A DNA stretch of 64,000 bases from Anastrepha obliqua (taxonomy: Eukaryota > Arthropoda > Insecta > Diptera > Tephritidae). Shown here in pieces: positions 1-10,249 of this stretch (the first letter of the stretch is position 1; each line of letters starts with the position of its first letter). A program made the position numbers and the translations under genes. The notes under the pieces are model-generated. The model searched no databases. It saw only the letters and a program-made list of their open reading frames with translations, and was not told where the DNA came from. The stretch is taken from assembly GCF_027943255.1 (NCBI RefSeq), contig NC_072895.1, positions 23,348,001 through 23,412,000 on the forward strand, read 5' to 3'.

Positions 1-469
1 ACAGCAGGCGCGTCACTCACAGAACTGTGTGTGCACTGGATATGTATGCACGAGTGTATGTGTATGTATGTAAGCATGTAAGTATAAATGTATATATGTC
101 TATTTGTATGATCTGTCCCCACTCGTTCGTAGTGACGTCGCTCACTAGACAAATTCAAATTCAATGCTTTTCTGCAGTTCAGCGTTGGTGCTTTTCTTTT
201 TGTTTGCTTTTGTTTTAGTTGCCACATTTAATTGTTGTTATTTATGGTTTTATTTATTTCGTGGTATAATATTTAACTGTGGCTATGGATGTAGACTGAT
301 ATATTTGTATAATTTTTTTAGAAACTTTGCTTATTTTTAGAATTAAAATTCTTTGTTTTTCTCTGCAGCGAAAATCTCTAGTAAGGAACTGGTCTGGCTA
401 CTAGTGAATTAAGCACCATGGCTAGTTTGCATTCCTTCTATTTTCCATATAAGTGGACGATGAACTAGA
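1..469. other. AT-rich non-coding stretch
   Basis: No gene is recognised here. A short TGTATG-type microsatellite lies near 45-105. The rest is ordinary AT-rich sequence leading into the satellite that starts near 470. Confidence 0.6.
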
Positions 470-2690
470 AAGTGTCATTTGTCCCCCGATGCATTTATTT
501 TGCCATAATTTCAAACGAATATTAAATCCCAAAATGGGTTCAAGTACGCACTGCATTCCCTTTTTTAGAATTCTAAATCAGTACAAAATTGGAGGATAAA
601 ATGGAGTATGTTTTGAAACCCTTTTTTAGTACTACATTCGTCAGTTGAGACTTAGAATGCTTTGCAATCTTTTTTTATAACTCGGATTTAGTACTAAATT
701 TTACAGATAAGATCTAATACGATAAAATGTAATAAGATAAGATATTATAAATAAGATCGTTTTCGATTGTCTGGAATTCGTACTAAATTCGCCATATAAG
801 ATCTTGTATACTTTACCCCACTTTTTTGTTAGTTCCGAACTGCTACTAATTTTAAAGGGTGGGTTCTAGTACGCACTGCATCCCTTTTTCTGTAGTTCGG
901 AGTAAGTAAAAAATTCAATAGATGATATTTGGTATGCTCTGTGACCTTTTTTTGGTTAGTTCGAAATTAGTAGATGATAGATAGATGAGACTAAATCACT
1001 TTGCATACCTTTTTGTATAATTCGGAATAAGTAATAAAAATTAGATGAGACCTAATTCACTTCACATCCCTTTTTCCTTAATTCGGAATAAGTGCTAAGG
1101 CCGCTAGATGGAAACTAGATCCCTTTTTCTATAATTCGCCATAAGTACTAAAGTCGATAGATGAGACCTAATTCACTTCACATCCCTTTTTCTATAATTC
1201 GGAATAAGTGCTAAGGCCGCTAGATGGAAACTAGATTCCTTTTTCTATAATTCGGCATAAGTACTAAAGTCGATAGATGAGACCTAATTCACTTCACATC
1301 CCTTTTTCTATAATTCGGAATAAGTGCTAAGGCCGCTAGATGGAAACTAGATCCCTTTTTCTATAATTCGGCATAAGTACTAAAGTCGATAGATGTGACC
1401 CAAATCACTTACTATCCCTTTTTCTGCAATTCGGAATAAGTACTTAAGTCGATAAGTGAGCCGTACATCACTTTGCATCCATTTTTCTATGACTCGAAAT
1501 AAGTCCTAAGGTCAACAGATGATACCTAAATCACTTTGCACACCCTTTTTTATAATTCGGAATAAGTACTAAAGTCAACAGATGGGACCTAAGTCAAAAT
1601 CAAACTCTTTTGTATAATTTGGAATAAGTGCTAAAGCCGATAGATGGAAACTAGATCACTCTTTCTATAATTCGGAATAAGTACTAAAGTCAATAAATGA
1701 ATCCTAGCTCACTTTGCATCTCTTTTTCTATTATTTGGAATAAGTACTAAAGTCGACAGATGAGATTTACATCACTTCTCGTCCCTCTTTCTCCAATTCG
1801 GAATAAGTACTAAAATCGATAAGTGAGCCCTACATCACTTTGCATCCATTTTTCTATGACTCGAAATAAGTACTAAAGTCAACAGATGAGACCTAAATCA
1901 CTTTGCATCCATTTTTCTATGACTCGAAATAAGTACTAAAGTCAACAGAGACCTGAATCACTTTGCACACCCTTTTTTATAATTCGGAATAAGTACTAAA
2001 GTCAACAGATGGGACCTAAGTCAAAATCAAACCCTTTTGTATAATTTGGAATAAGTACTAAGTCGACAGATGAGACCTATATCACTTCACATCTCTTTTT
2101 ATATATGACCTAAGTCACTTTGCGTACCTTTTTGTATAATTCGGAATAAGTACTAAAGTCGACCGATAAGCCCTAGCTCACTTTGCATCCATTTTTTTAA
2201 TTCGGAATAAGTACTAAAGCCAACAGATGGGGCCTAAATCAAAATGAAACCTTTTTGTATAATTCGGAATAAGTACGAGAGTCGACAGATGAGACCTAGG
2301 TCACTTCACATCCCTTTTTCTATCATTTGGAATAAGTGCTAAAGCCGATAGATGGAAAGTAGATCACTTTTTCCATCTTTGGGAATAAGTACTAAAGTCG
2401 ATAGATGCAACCTAAATCACTTTGCATACCTTTTTGTACAATTCGGAATAAGTACTAAAGTTTATAGATGAGACCAAGTTCATTTTGGCTCCCTTTTACA
2501 ATTCGGAAGAAATACTAAAGTCGACAGATGTGTCCTAAATCACTTCTCATTCCTTTTTTTACAATTCGGAATTAGTACTAAAGTCGATGGATGACACCTA
2601 TATCACTTTGCATCCCTTTTTCTATGACTCGGAATCGGTACTAAAATCGACAAATGAAATTTAGTATATACCCATCCCTTTTCCGATCGC
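470..2690. repeat. Tandem satellite, about 63-bp unit with 116-bp higher-order repeat
   Basis: Diverged units follow one another. The recurring parts are GGAATAAGTACTAAAGTCGA, then a GATGAGACCTAA-like part, then CACTTTGCATCCCTTTTTC and a short TATAATTC-like linker. A complete unit is about 63 bp and there are roughly 25-30. Between 1085 and 1433 two unit variants alternate, giving an exact 116-bp dimer period (GGAATAAG at 1085, 1201, 1317 and 1433). The left edge (470-1000) is more degenerate and begins with a CCCCCGATGCATTTATTTT block that also occurs in the 10.25-11.4 kb repeat. No coding capacity is seen. Confidence 0.9.
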
Positions 2691-3419
2691 TCGAAATGCC
2701 TCACAATTGACGAAGTCGCACTGGTTCTTAACTAAAAATCTCATTCACTAGCTCAAGTTCTCACTGTATGGCTCGGCAGAATTTAATTTTCTCGCTTTTT
2801 TATTTGGTACTCGTAAATATATATTTTTTTCCAATTGTTGTCAGACATAAATATTGTATTTTTCTATGAATTCTCACTTCAAGGTTGCGCGCAAGCTGTC
2901 CATCTCATTTGCATATGAAATGATATGAAATGAAATGAGTGCACGCAGCCAGACAGCTGTTGCAAATGTGGCTGCGAGTTTGCCACAACTGGACACATAG
3001 TTGTATAAATGGATATTTGTGATGCACGTGTGCCCATCAGCTATCTATTCGATGCAAAAAAAAAACGTATTCTATTCTTTCATACATATAAATATGCATA
3101 TGTATACATACATGTATGTGTCTACGAGGAGATACAAAAAAGGTGGATTGAAGAGGAAGGAAAGTGTGAGATTGAATATGAATGTATTTTAACTTCTCGA
3201 TATATTCTCTTTTACGCCTACTATGCCTTGCAAAAACTCAGCCAAAAGATCTGCTTTGAGACTGTAGATGTCAGAAAATTTCACACAGAGGCTTTCAGGT
3301 CACAGCAACAATTTGGATTCAAAGAGAAGATCAGACCACGTAATTTTAAAAGTTAAATTTAGCAAAAATCCTAGCGTCATTGTAAAGCGGAACGGATGGC
3401 AGAAAGGTCTAGAATCCAC
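2691..3419. other. Non-coding stretch between satellite and retrotransposon remnant
   Basis: No gene or known element is recognised. A short run of ATGAAATGAT-like repeats lies near 2915-2945, and an ATATGTATACATACATG-type microsatellite near 3085-3120. Short open frames near 3001-3356 overlap the microsatellite and have no recognisable domain. Confidence 0.5.
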
Positions 3420-4345
3420 ATAACAATCATATAATTTATTTACAGATGAGTCCAAAACCGCAGAAGGCGTAGGAGCGGATGTCTTTTGTGCGCAGTTTGG
3501 TCTCCAAAAGTCTTTCAGACTCTCTAATTACTGTAGTATATTTCAAGCTGAAATCTATGCCGCAAAAAAGCAGCTGAATTGGCTCTTAATACTCGGATAA
3601 ACATTTTCATTCATAGTCATGCGGCTATTAAAGCAATGTGTTCAACAATACAGATCCAAAATGGATGAACTCTGCAGAAGTGGGCAAGTCACTATTTACT
3701 GGATATCAGCTCAAAACGGAATAGAAGAAATTGAAAGAGCCAATGAGCTCGCTAAGGCAGGTATTTGCTTGCCGAGATTGAGCACGTCAGACTTGCACCC
3801 CCCACTCTTCATCCTGAAAACAGAACTGAATGACAAACTAACTCTGGAAACGCAGTCGACATGGGAACACTCAAAATCGTACAAAACTGCAAAAAATTGA
3901 ACAAAGGACTCGGCATATGAAAACTACAAACTTTATTTTATTACTTCCTAGAAAATACTGCAAAATATTGGTTGGAGTATTGACGGAGCACTGCCTCACC
4001 CCACATTACGCAGCCAAAATGGGATGTGTACAGAGCGATGCGTGCAATAAAAGCAATGAAGCGATTGCTAGGGATACTTCGGAACACTAACTTTGCCATT
4101 GCCCTGCACTTTGTAGGGCTCGACAAATGTGCCTGGGTTAATATATGTATTTTTCATACGTGAAAGATATTTGCTGACAAAAGGCTGGACGACTTACTAA
4201 AACTCGGCAAGAGTTGCTTTAAGAATTACATAAAATTATATCTTCGACTCCAAATACATAGCAGTGGTAACACAGTGAACACCTAGAGATCCAAGTGGGA
4301 TCTTCTTACAGATCAGCCAGCACTACCTTACTTAACCTACGCTTT
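3420..4345 (+). mobile_element. LOA-like non-LTR retrotransposon, 5'-truncated 3' end (RNase H)
   Basis: The broken translation reads TDESKTAEGVGADVFC, then FRLSNYCSIFQAEIYAAK, then SHAAIKA, which are the first, second and third acidic-residue regions of a retrotransposon RNase H. After it come LVGVLTEHCLTPHYAAKMGC and remains of the zinc-knuckle region typical of the C-terminus of these elements. The 3' end runs out in CTTACTTAACCTACG, a decayed form of the TAACC tail seen on better copies at 49.5 and 59.7 kb. The reading frame changes several times, so the fragment is dead. The family is assigned by the RNase H plus CCHC-like C-terminus. Clade naming (LOA rather than I or Jockey) is inference. 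Confidence 0.75.
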
Positions 4346-5706
4346 TCAGAACTTTCAGGAAGTAAAAGCAAGCCAACTAGTTTTCACTTCATTATAATCA
4401 GAAAATGATTTTCCTTGAACTTTTCTTGCTCTCTCTTTTACAAACAAATGATAAGCTTAAGAAGTTAAAGAAGGATCAAAGTGGGTTAGCTTTGCGCTTC
4501 GAAGCCACATTTGCGTAAAGTGGCCTGCCAAAATCGGTCTCGAAGTCCAGCTGCTCCAACCAAAATGCACTGAGAAACGACTATGAAGCGTATCATCAAT
4601 ATTTCTTTGCCTTGTTGAACGAATTCATCCTTTCAATTGAATCAGCTGCAGATTTTTGAGCGAAATTCTAAACAGGCTGTTACTGATCTTGCTTTCGTCT
4701 TTATTATTCGGTGTATTTTATATGGAATACGTGACAACTAGTCATCCATGGCATCATCTCACCACAATGGGTCTTCCGCATTTGTGTAACGTAATAAATA
4801 TGGGAAACTGAAAAATTATCACAAAATTGTTAAGTACTACAATAGAAGAAGAAATTTGTGTTTACATAAAACCTGCTCCATGACGTAAATTATTATGAAG
4901 TATTTTATGTAATTCTTCATCTTCATAATTATAAATAACTGAGCTGGGAGCTAAATCTGTACAACTACAAATGTGTGTACTTATTATGAAACTCTCAAAT
5001 AGTCATTAAAAATATGTCTACCAGTAAGGGCGCGGACACGTGATTTCTATTGTTTGCCCGATCTTCGTCTGAATTTCGCCAACTCCGTCAGCTAAGCCAC
5101 AAAATTAACACAAATTAACATAATCAGCTTCCTCTCGCAATGCAAAGCAAAAGCAAATCGCGTTCAAGCGCCAAAACACATCGCATTGTTGTATGGTAGT
5201 GACGCTGAAGCATTAAAACATATCAAATTTTGTTATTGTTTTCTTCATTTGGTTGTGTTGATTTGCTGTTGACTTCGCTATATGTGGCCTCCCACTCGTC
5301 AATTTACATTTGTATTTGCTTATATGTACGTGAAGTTTGTCCCAAATACATCCCAAGAAACAGTTAGTTTTGAGTTTTGAGCGTAGCTTGAGTTTTGAAA
5401 GAAGAGTTAAGGTATTAATTCCATCTCTACTTGAGAAAACGAAATGGGTCAGGTGCGGTTGGGAGTTAATTTGGTTATTCGTAATTTAACTGCCCCTCAA
5501 CTGTTCATCCAATTGCTATACAATTTTGGTGAGTTATTGGTAAAATCCCCCAAATACTTAACGACGTTTTTCATGCCCACTGGGAGGTGCTGGATTCAAG
5601 ATATTTATAGAATGTTTTTTTGTACTACATTCATCAAAAAGTTCCCGGAACAGCTGCCAGGTAGCGCTCAATCAATTGATTGAATCAGTCAATTGATTTG
5701 AGTTCT
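4346..5706. other. Non-coding stretch, nothing recognised
   Basis: AT-rich sequence. A 79-residue frame at 5444-5683 has no recognisable domain and is probably chance. No repeats shared with other parts of the window were noticed. Confidence 0.4.
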
Positions 5707-5985
5707 GGTGTTTTTTTGTTTGGTTTTTGAAGTGAAACTTCTTTAGCGGCGGTCTGATATTTGAGCGAGAATGGAGAGTGAATTGGAAAAAATGTAACGT
5801 CTAGAGATTTCGTTACGCGAGAGAGAAAAAAAGATACAACATAGAGAGAAGGAGAAAGAGAGCTATACATTTTCTATACCTAAGACATAGGCTTCGTTGT
5901 AAGACAGAGTATACAGATATATAACATAGAGAGAAAGAGAAGGAGAGCTATACATCATAATGTTACGCGACAGGGAAAAAAAGTT

Positions 5986-6441
5986 GCTGGTCATGTTGCA
6001 GCGCATAATATCAGTAAAACAGCGGTACCAATCGGACGACGCACATCAACAATCCCGCTTAACAACAACAAAACGATTAACGCTAAACGATCACATTTAC
6101 CATTAGTTTGTGCTTGTGCGACGACCATTCACGAGTCTCAGGGAAGCACGTATTCTGAAGTTGTTTACGAATATGATAAAAAACATTCGCAATCATTAGT
6201 TTACGTTGCTTTATCACGAGTCACTTGTATTGAAGGCTTGTGGATTATAACGAACGGAAATGATTTTAGGTTCTACCATGGTCGACGAGCATCAGTCAGT
6301 ATGTCTCGTTTACAATGTGAATTCCGGAGACTATCGTTAAATAGACTGGAAACTGTGGATAAACAAATAATCGATTTCATGACTCAGAGAAGAGGGCTAG
6401 ACTCTGGAGGGGAGACTCTGTCATCCGCAAATCGAGTATAG
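5986..6441 (+). pseudogene. Helitron/Helentron helicase, C-terminal fragment
   Basis: This is an in-frame remnant of the SF1 (Pif1-like) helicase of a rolling-circle transposon. Starting near AGHVAAHNISKTAVPIGR, it contains LPLVCACATTIHESQGSTY and SLVYVALSRVTCIEGLWI, which match the helicase motifs near the C-terminus (a G-S-T-Y segment and the V-A-L-S-R motif VI with its arginine). The N-terminal Walker A and B motifs and the Rep nuclease domain are absent, because the fragment is joined directly to the 5' terminal region of the element. Its frame ends at a TAG at 6439-6441, while the endonuclease domain continues one frame over with no gap. The break between them therefore looks like a single small indel in what was one polypeptide. 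Confidence 0.85.
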
Positions 6442-7094
6442 TACTTTTGTCCGAAACTTGGTTAAACGATAACGAGGATGTTAGTATACCAAATTTCAAT
6501 TGCGTTATCAAATATAAGCGACTAAATGTTAGAGCTGGCGATGTGGCAATCTACCACAATCAAGATGATAGCGTAAATATCGTCACACCAAACATGGAAA
6601 TGACTGTAAGGCAGTCTCAGTCATATTCATCAACAGTCACACCAGTTGGCGATGTTTGCATTGCAGAATGTCAAACGCTGAATGGAAAAACTATTGTCAT
6701 AGCCGCCATCTATATCTCACCTAACCAAAATCTTGATGACATAATATATTTCATTCACCGCTCACTACTGCTTTACAGCCACGCAGGTGCAAATGCACTT
6801 GGAAGAGGCGAAGACAAAATTCCATTGGTTCTCGGGGGAGATTTCAACGTAAATTTCGGATCCAATGATTCTTTGCCGTTGATTCAATTTCTTCGAGAAA
6901 CATTCGGTTTGCAGATAAACAATAACCCTAAAGAATCAACAACAAAATCCGGAACTACACTAGATGCTATTTTGACACGTTATCTAGAAAATATTGAATC
7001 ACGTACATATATTTCATATTTCAGCTATCACAAACCAATTATATCAGTATTACCAATTGAACCACCAACAGATGATAGCATAATGCATATATAG
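6420..7094 (+). pseudogene. AP-endonuclease-like domain of the Helentron polyprotein
   Basis: The product begins VIRKSSIVLLSETWLND and ends in a stop at 7094. Visible nuclease signatures are SETWL (the region of the catalytic Glu), VIAAIYISPNQ, LVLGGDFNVNF (the G-D-F-N motif), TLDAILTR and SYHKPI near the C-terminus, where retrotransposon endonucleases usually have S-D-H. This endonuclease/exonuclease/phosphatase fold fused to the helicase distinguishes Helentrons from canonical Helitrons. About 215 residues are open without a stop, so this part is younger or less decayed than its neighbours. An ATG start is not expected, because it continues the helicase reading. It could instead be a separate non-LTR endonuclease inserted here, but the continuous join to the helicase argues against that. 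Confidence 0.8.
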
Positions 7095-7173
7095 TTAATA
7101 AAATCGAATTTTGGTTACACAAATTTTATACTGTTATATTTCTTTTGAAATTATCCCTGTCTCCTTCTCTTCT

Positions 7174-7206
<33 letters not shown>

Positions 7207-7255
7207 TATTCTCACTCATTCACACACAGAAGTTTCACTTCTACCACGTGTACGA

Positions 7256-7489
7256 TGCTGCACATGATTTTGTTTTGTTTTGTTTTTTGTCAGGTGAGGC
7301 AGCCTCTGCGATTAACATTGCTTCCAAAATTTCATCGCCATTGCTTGATATTTGTAAAAGTTAAGTCGTCTTGAGTAAAAGTAAATCTACCTCTGCACCT
7401 GTTTTCGATTTTTTATAGTTTCAAAACTGGATTTGAATTTTCAATAATGAGTTACCATTAAATTTTGCATTAAAAATAGAGTCAATGGT
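7256..7489. other. Spacer between Helentron-like element and mariner
   Basis: Short AT-rich spacer with no recognisable feature. The left end of the mariner transposon may lie within it, but no terminal inverted repeat could be read. Confidence 0.4.
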
Positions 7490-9320
7490 GCGCAAACCTT
7501 AGACATGTTGTGAAACTGTCTCAGGAATTACACTCCAAAGAAAACAGCCGACAGCCATTTACGAGTGGCATGAACGCTTCAGAAGCGAATGTGAGTTTAT
7601 CGAGAATGACGATTCTAGGGGCAGGCCGTTGACATCGAAATCTGATGAATACATCAATAAAGTGAAAGAAAAGTTGATCAATAACTACAAATTAACCATC
7701 TGAGAGCTGGCAGTCGAATTGAACATTGTTTATGGATCCGTTCAGGACAATTAATGTAGTTAATGATTTAGAAAAATACCCCCAAAACGACCCCCAAAAG
7801 ACCCCCAAAAAGATTGACTGATGGTATCCAAGAAGAACTATGGTGCATAAACGTCAGAAGGGGCGGTACAGGGAACGGAGACGTATGGAGAGATATTGTA
7901 AGGGAAATACTTCCTCACCCCGAGCTGTAATTGCCATGATTATGATGATGAACGTTTTATATTTGCGCCACGTTGCTGTAAAGTAGATCCCAAAGGACTT
8001 ATATTTCAAGTAAAAAAGGACCGCGTTGGTATCGCCGAAGACATAATATCCAAAGCTGAATCCGACCCAACACAAAAGAAACGCATTATTACTAGAGACT
8101 AGACGTAAGTTTTTGGGTCCGACACGCAATCCAGACATCAGGCGAGTGAGTGGAGAACTTCGAATAAACCAAGACCGATAAAACTAGGTCGTTTGCGGTC
8201 ATAAAAGCGTTTAACCTTTTGGGGACGAGTGTCGGCATATAGCCGCTCAAGCCGTTTTACCGTTCCAGACGCGTATGGCATATAGCCGCCCAAATTAGTT
8301 CGTAGCTGCAAGGCTCCTGATGTCTGTCATTCTGAGCGATGAGTCTTATTTTCCTTATAATGTAAACTTACGATAAGAGACGACGTTAGAGTCAGAACGA
8401 ATTTCACTGCCAGAGGAACTAGCAGGCTTTTTGTAAATTTTATATTTTATCCTACGCACGATAGCTAGGCGATCTAGAGATGATACGTTAGATAGTGACA
8501 GCTCTGACGAATATTACTTTGAATCTGATAAGACGGAAGATGACGACATTACTTCGTCAAGTGAAATCCGTGCAATAAGAAATCCACTCAAGCATTTCAA
8601 TATTAGCAGTGATAGCAGTTTGTTTATAATTATTTTTTGATTTTATGAAACATTTTTCTTGTGTTAAATAAAATCTTAGTTCTTATACCGTTCAACGTAT
8701 TTATTTTCTGTACTGCGTACTCCTCTCGTCCTCAGGGAGGCTCGCCTGTCGAGCGGCTGCGTTCCCAAAGGGTTAAATCGATACTCATGGTTTTTATGGA
8801 TTACAACGTTACTGTACAGCACGAATTTTTTCCAGAAGGTCAGATCTGACAGTTAAGAGGAACTATATTGGGCGTGATGAGACGTTTACGTAAGAAGTTC
8901 ACCAAAAAAGAAAGAATTTGTGCAAAAACAGCTTGTGAATTTTGCACTATGGTAAGGCATCGTCACACAGTGTCAGCATTATCCAAGAATTTTTGACCAA
9001 GAACGAAACGAATACCATCCAGTAGCCATTGAATTCACCTGATATGAGTTCACCTACGATTTTTTCTGTTTAATCAAGTCAAAAAACCTGTGCGGGGAAC
9101 ACTTTTTAACAGCCAAAAGGAAGTAGTGTAAAAATAGAAGGCAGCTCTGGTGACTACATCGAAAATATATACAACTCCAAAAATGTTTCGAGCGCTGAAT
9201 AAAACGCTACCATAAATGCATTCCAGTTGCTGGGAAGTACTTTGAGGGCGATAATATCACCTTTGAGGGATAAACTTGTATTTGATATTTTTGAATTTTC
9301 TGAATATATTCCGGGAAATT
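7490..9320 (+). mobile_element. mariner transposon remnant, split by a piggyBac-like insertion
   Basis: A decayed mariner transposase can be followed across this interval. The N-terminal part has YEWHERFRSECEFIENDD and SRGRPLTSKSDEYINKVK. The middle has LRHVAVK, IPKDLYFK, IAEDIISKAESDPTQKKR and IITRD (degraded form of the first catalytic Asp motif). RVKSILMVFMDYN and VQHEFFPEGQI follow on the far side of the insertion, and the C-terminal remains end near 9310 with EFSEYIPGNF. Stops and frameshifts are frequent. The transposase reading stops at 8210 and resumes at about 8777, exactly flanking the TTAA-bounded insertion, so the two halves are one older element. Confidence 0.8.
8215..8772 (+). 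mobile_element. piggyBac-like deletion derivative (558 bp) with TTAA target sites
   Basis: The element is flanked on both sides by TTAA (8211-8214 and 8773-8776), the obligatory piggyBac target. It starts CCTTTTGGGGACG and ends CGTTCCCAAAGG, a short imperfect terminal inverted repeat beginning with CC. The left subterminal region carries GGCATATAGCCGC twice (8234-8246 and 8277-8289). The interior keeps a short acidic stretch (RDDTLDSDSSDEYYFESDK and TEDDDITSSSEIRAI) like the N-terminus of piggyBac transposases. Most of the transposase, including the catalytic core, is missing. It sits inside the mariner transposase and so is younger than that copy. Confidence 0.8.
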
Positions 9321-10249
9321 TTTGATCAAGGTGCTATTCCGATTTAGTTCCTATTCACGATGCGTTTCATGAGCCTGATAGAATAGTGTGCGAATAAAAA
9401 ATATACCCACTAACTGGCGCTGTAGCCAAGTAATTCTGTACAATTTTATTTTAACGACTTCGCTGAAAGTTCCCACTTAAGTTCAAGAGAAATTCTAAGT
9501 ATTCTTCTTAAAAAAATTTTTGGGGTAGGATTTGCGGTGTTGTTTTTGAAATTTTGCATATTTGGGCCTATATTAAACAAAGTAAAATGTTCGTGGGTGT
9601 AGCGCAAAAAGCAATAGAAAATCAGAACGAGGGGCAGTTCCATATTTTTATTCTGTTCATGGGCTTCAATGCAACGTCAATTAGATTTGAACTACATATC
9701 TAAGCTGAAATCGCATTTTCATGTATTTTATGCGCTCACATTAGATAAAATTCAAAATTTTTTACCCCACAGAACATCGAAGAAGAAAGTTGTGTATGCA
9801 GAGGTGCAAGAAGAAGCATTGAATTTAAGTTGCTTTGTGAAATTAAAAAAAAATTCATTTAGACAAAAAAAGTGCGTTTCATAGCTATTGTTGTTATTAT
9901 TATTACTTCCTTTGATTCCAGGCAGAAACAAAGGACCACAATAAATCCCTTCCACTCAGATCTGCTCCGCGTCAATCTTTTATCTTCATTCCAGGTTAAA
10001 TTCATGGCGCGCGTTTTCAAACCAAACAATCGTCGTCCAATATTCGATGACTTTCCTCTTCTATGCTTGCCTTGGTGATCCCAATCAAGTATTGTTGGCT
10101 TATGGACAAGTTTTGACAATTCATTTATTTCTCCACTAATTTTAAACCATTTTACAACACCGTTCGTAAAAGGGATTGTCAAAAATCAACGAGATTTTTA
10201 GGGCACTCGAAGGGTATACATAATTTTACAAAAATTCGATAGGATATAA
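9321..10249. other. Non-coding stretch with one unexplained minus-strand frame
   Basis: No known element is recognised. A 107-residue open frame on the minus strand (10182-9859) has a gene-like middle (ELSKLVHKPTILDWDH, then GRRLFGLKTRAMNLTWNEDK) and a faint resemblance in spacing to MADF-type DNA-binding domains. There is no clear splice signal or neighbouring exon. It may be a degraded transposon-encoded MADF-like segment or chance. Confidence 0.25.

Larger units (their letters stand above)
5707..7255 (+). mobile_element. Helentron-like rolling-circle element, internally deleted
   Basis: The element is bounded by short subterminal inverted repeats: GAAGTGAAACTTC at 5729-5741 and its exact reverse complement GAAGTTTCACTTC at 7229-7241. 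Just inside the left end is purine-rich sequence with a partly duplicated GAGAGAAGGAGAAAGAGAGC segment (about 5838 and 5924). Just inside the right end is a CT microsatellite (7167-7205). The same arrangement of both ends recurs at 30.83-31.48 kb. Between the ends are the C-terminal part of a Pif1-like helicase and an endonuclease domain, and the Rep domain and most of the helicase are missing. Inverted subterminal repeats, a microsatellite and a C-terminal endonuclease are known marks of Helentron/HINE (DINE-1-like) elements. Exact outer edges are uncertain by tens of bases. Confidence 0.8.

Noticed and set aside
3001..3356. Open frames of 63 and 115 residues
   Set aside because: They overlap a CATA microsatellite in two frames and have no recognisable domain or splice context.
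7111..7374. Ser/Leu-rich open frame after the Helentron endonuclease
   Set aside because: It reads through the CT microsatellite and the element end, so its composition is an artefact.
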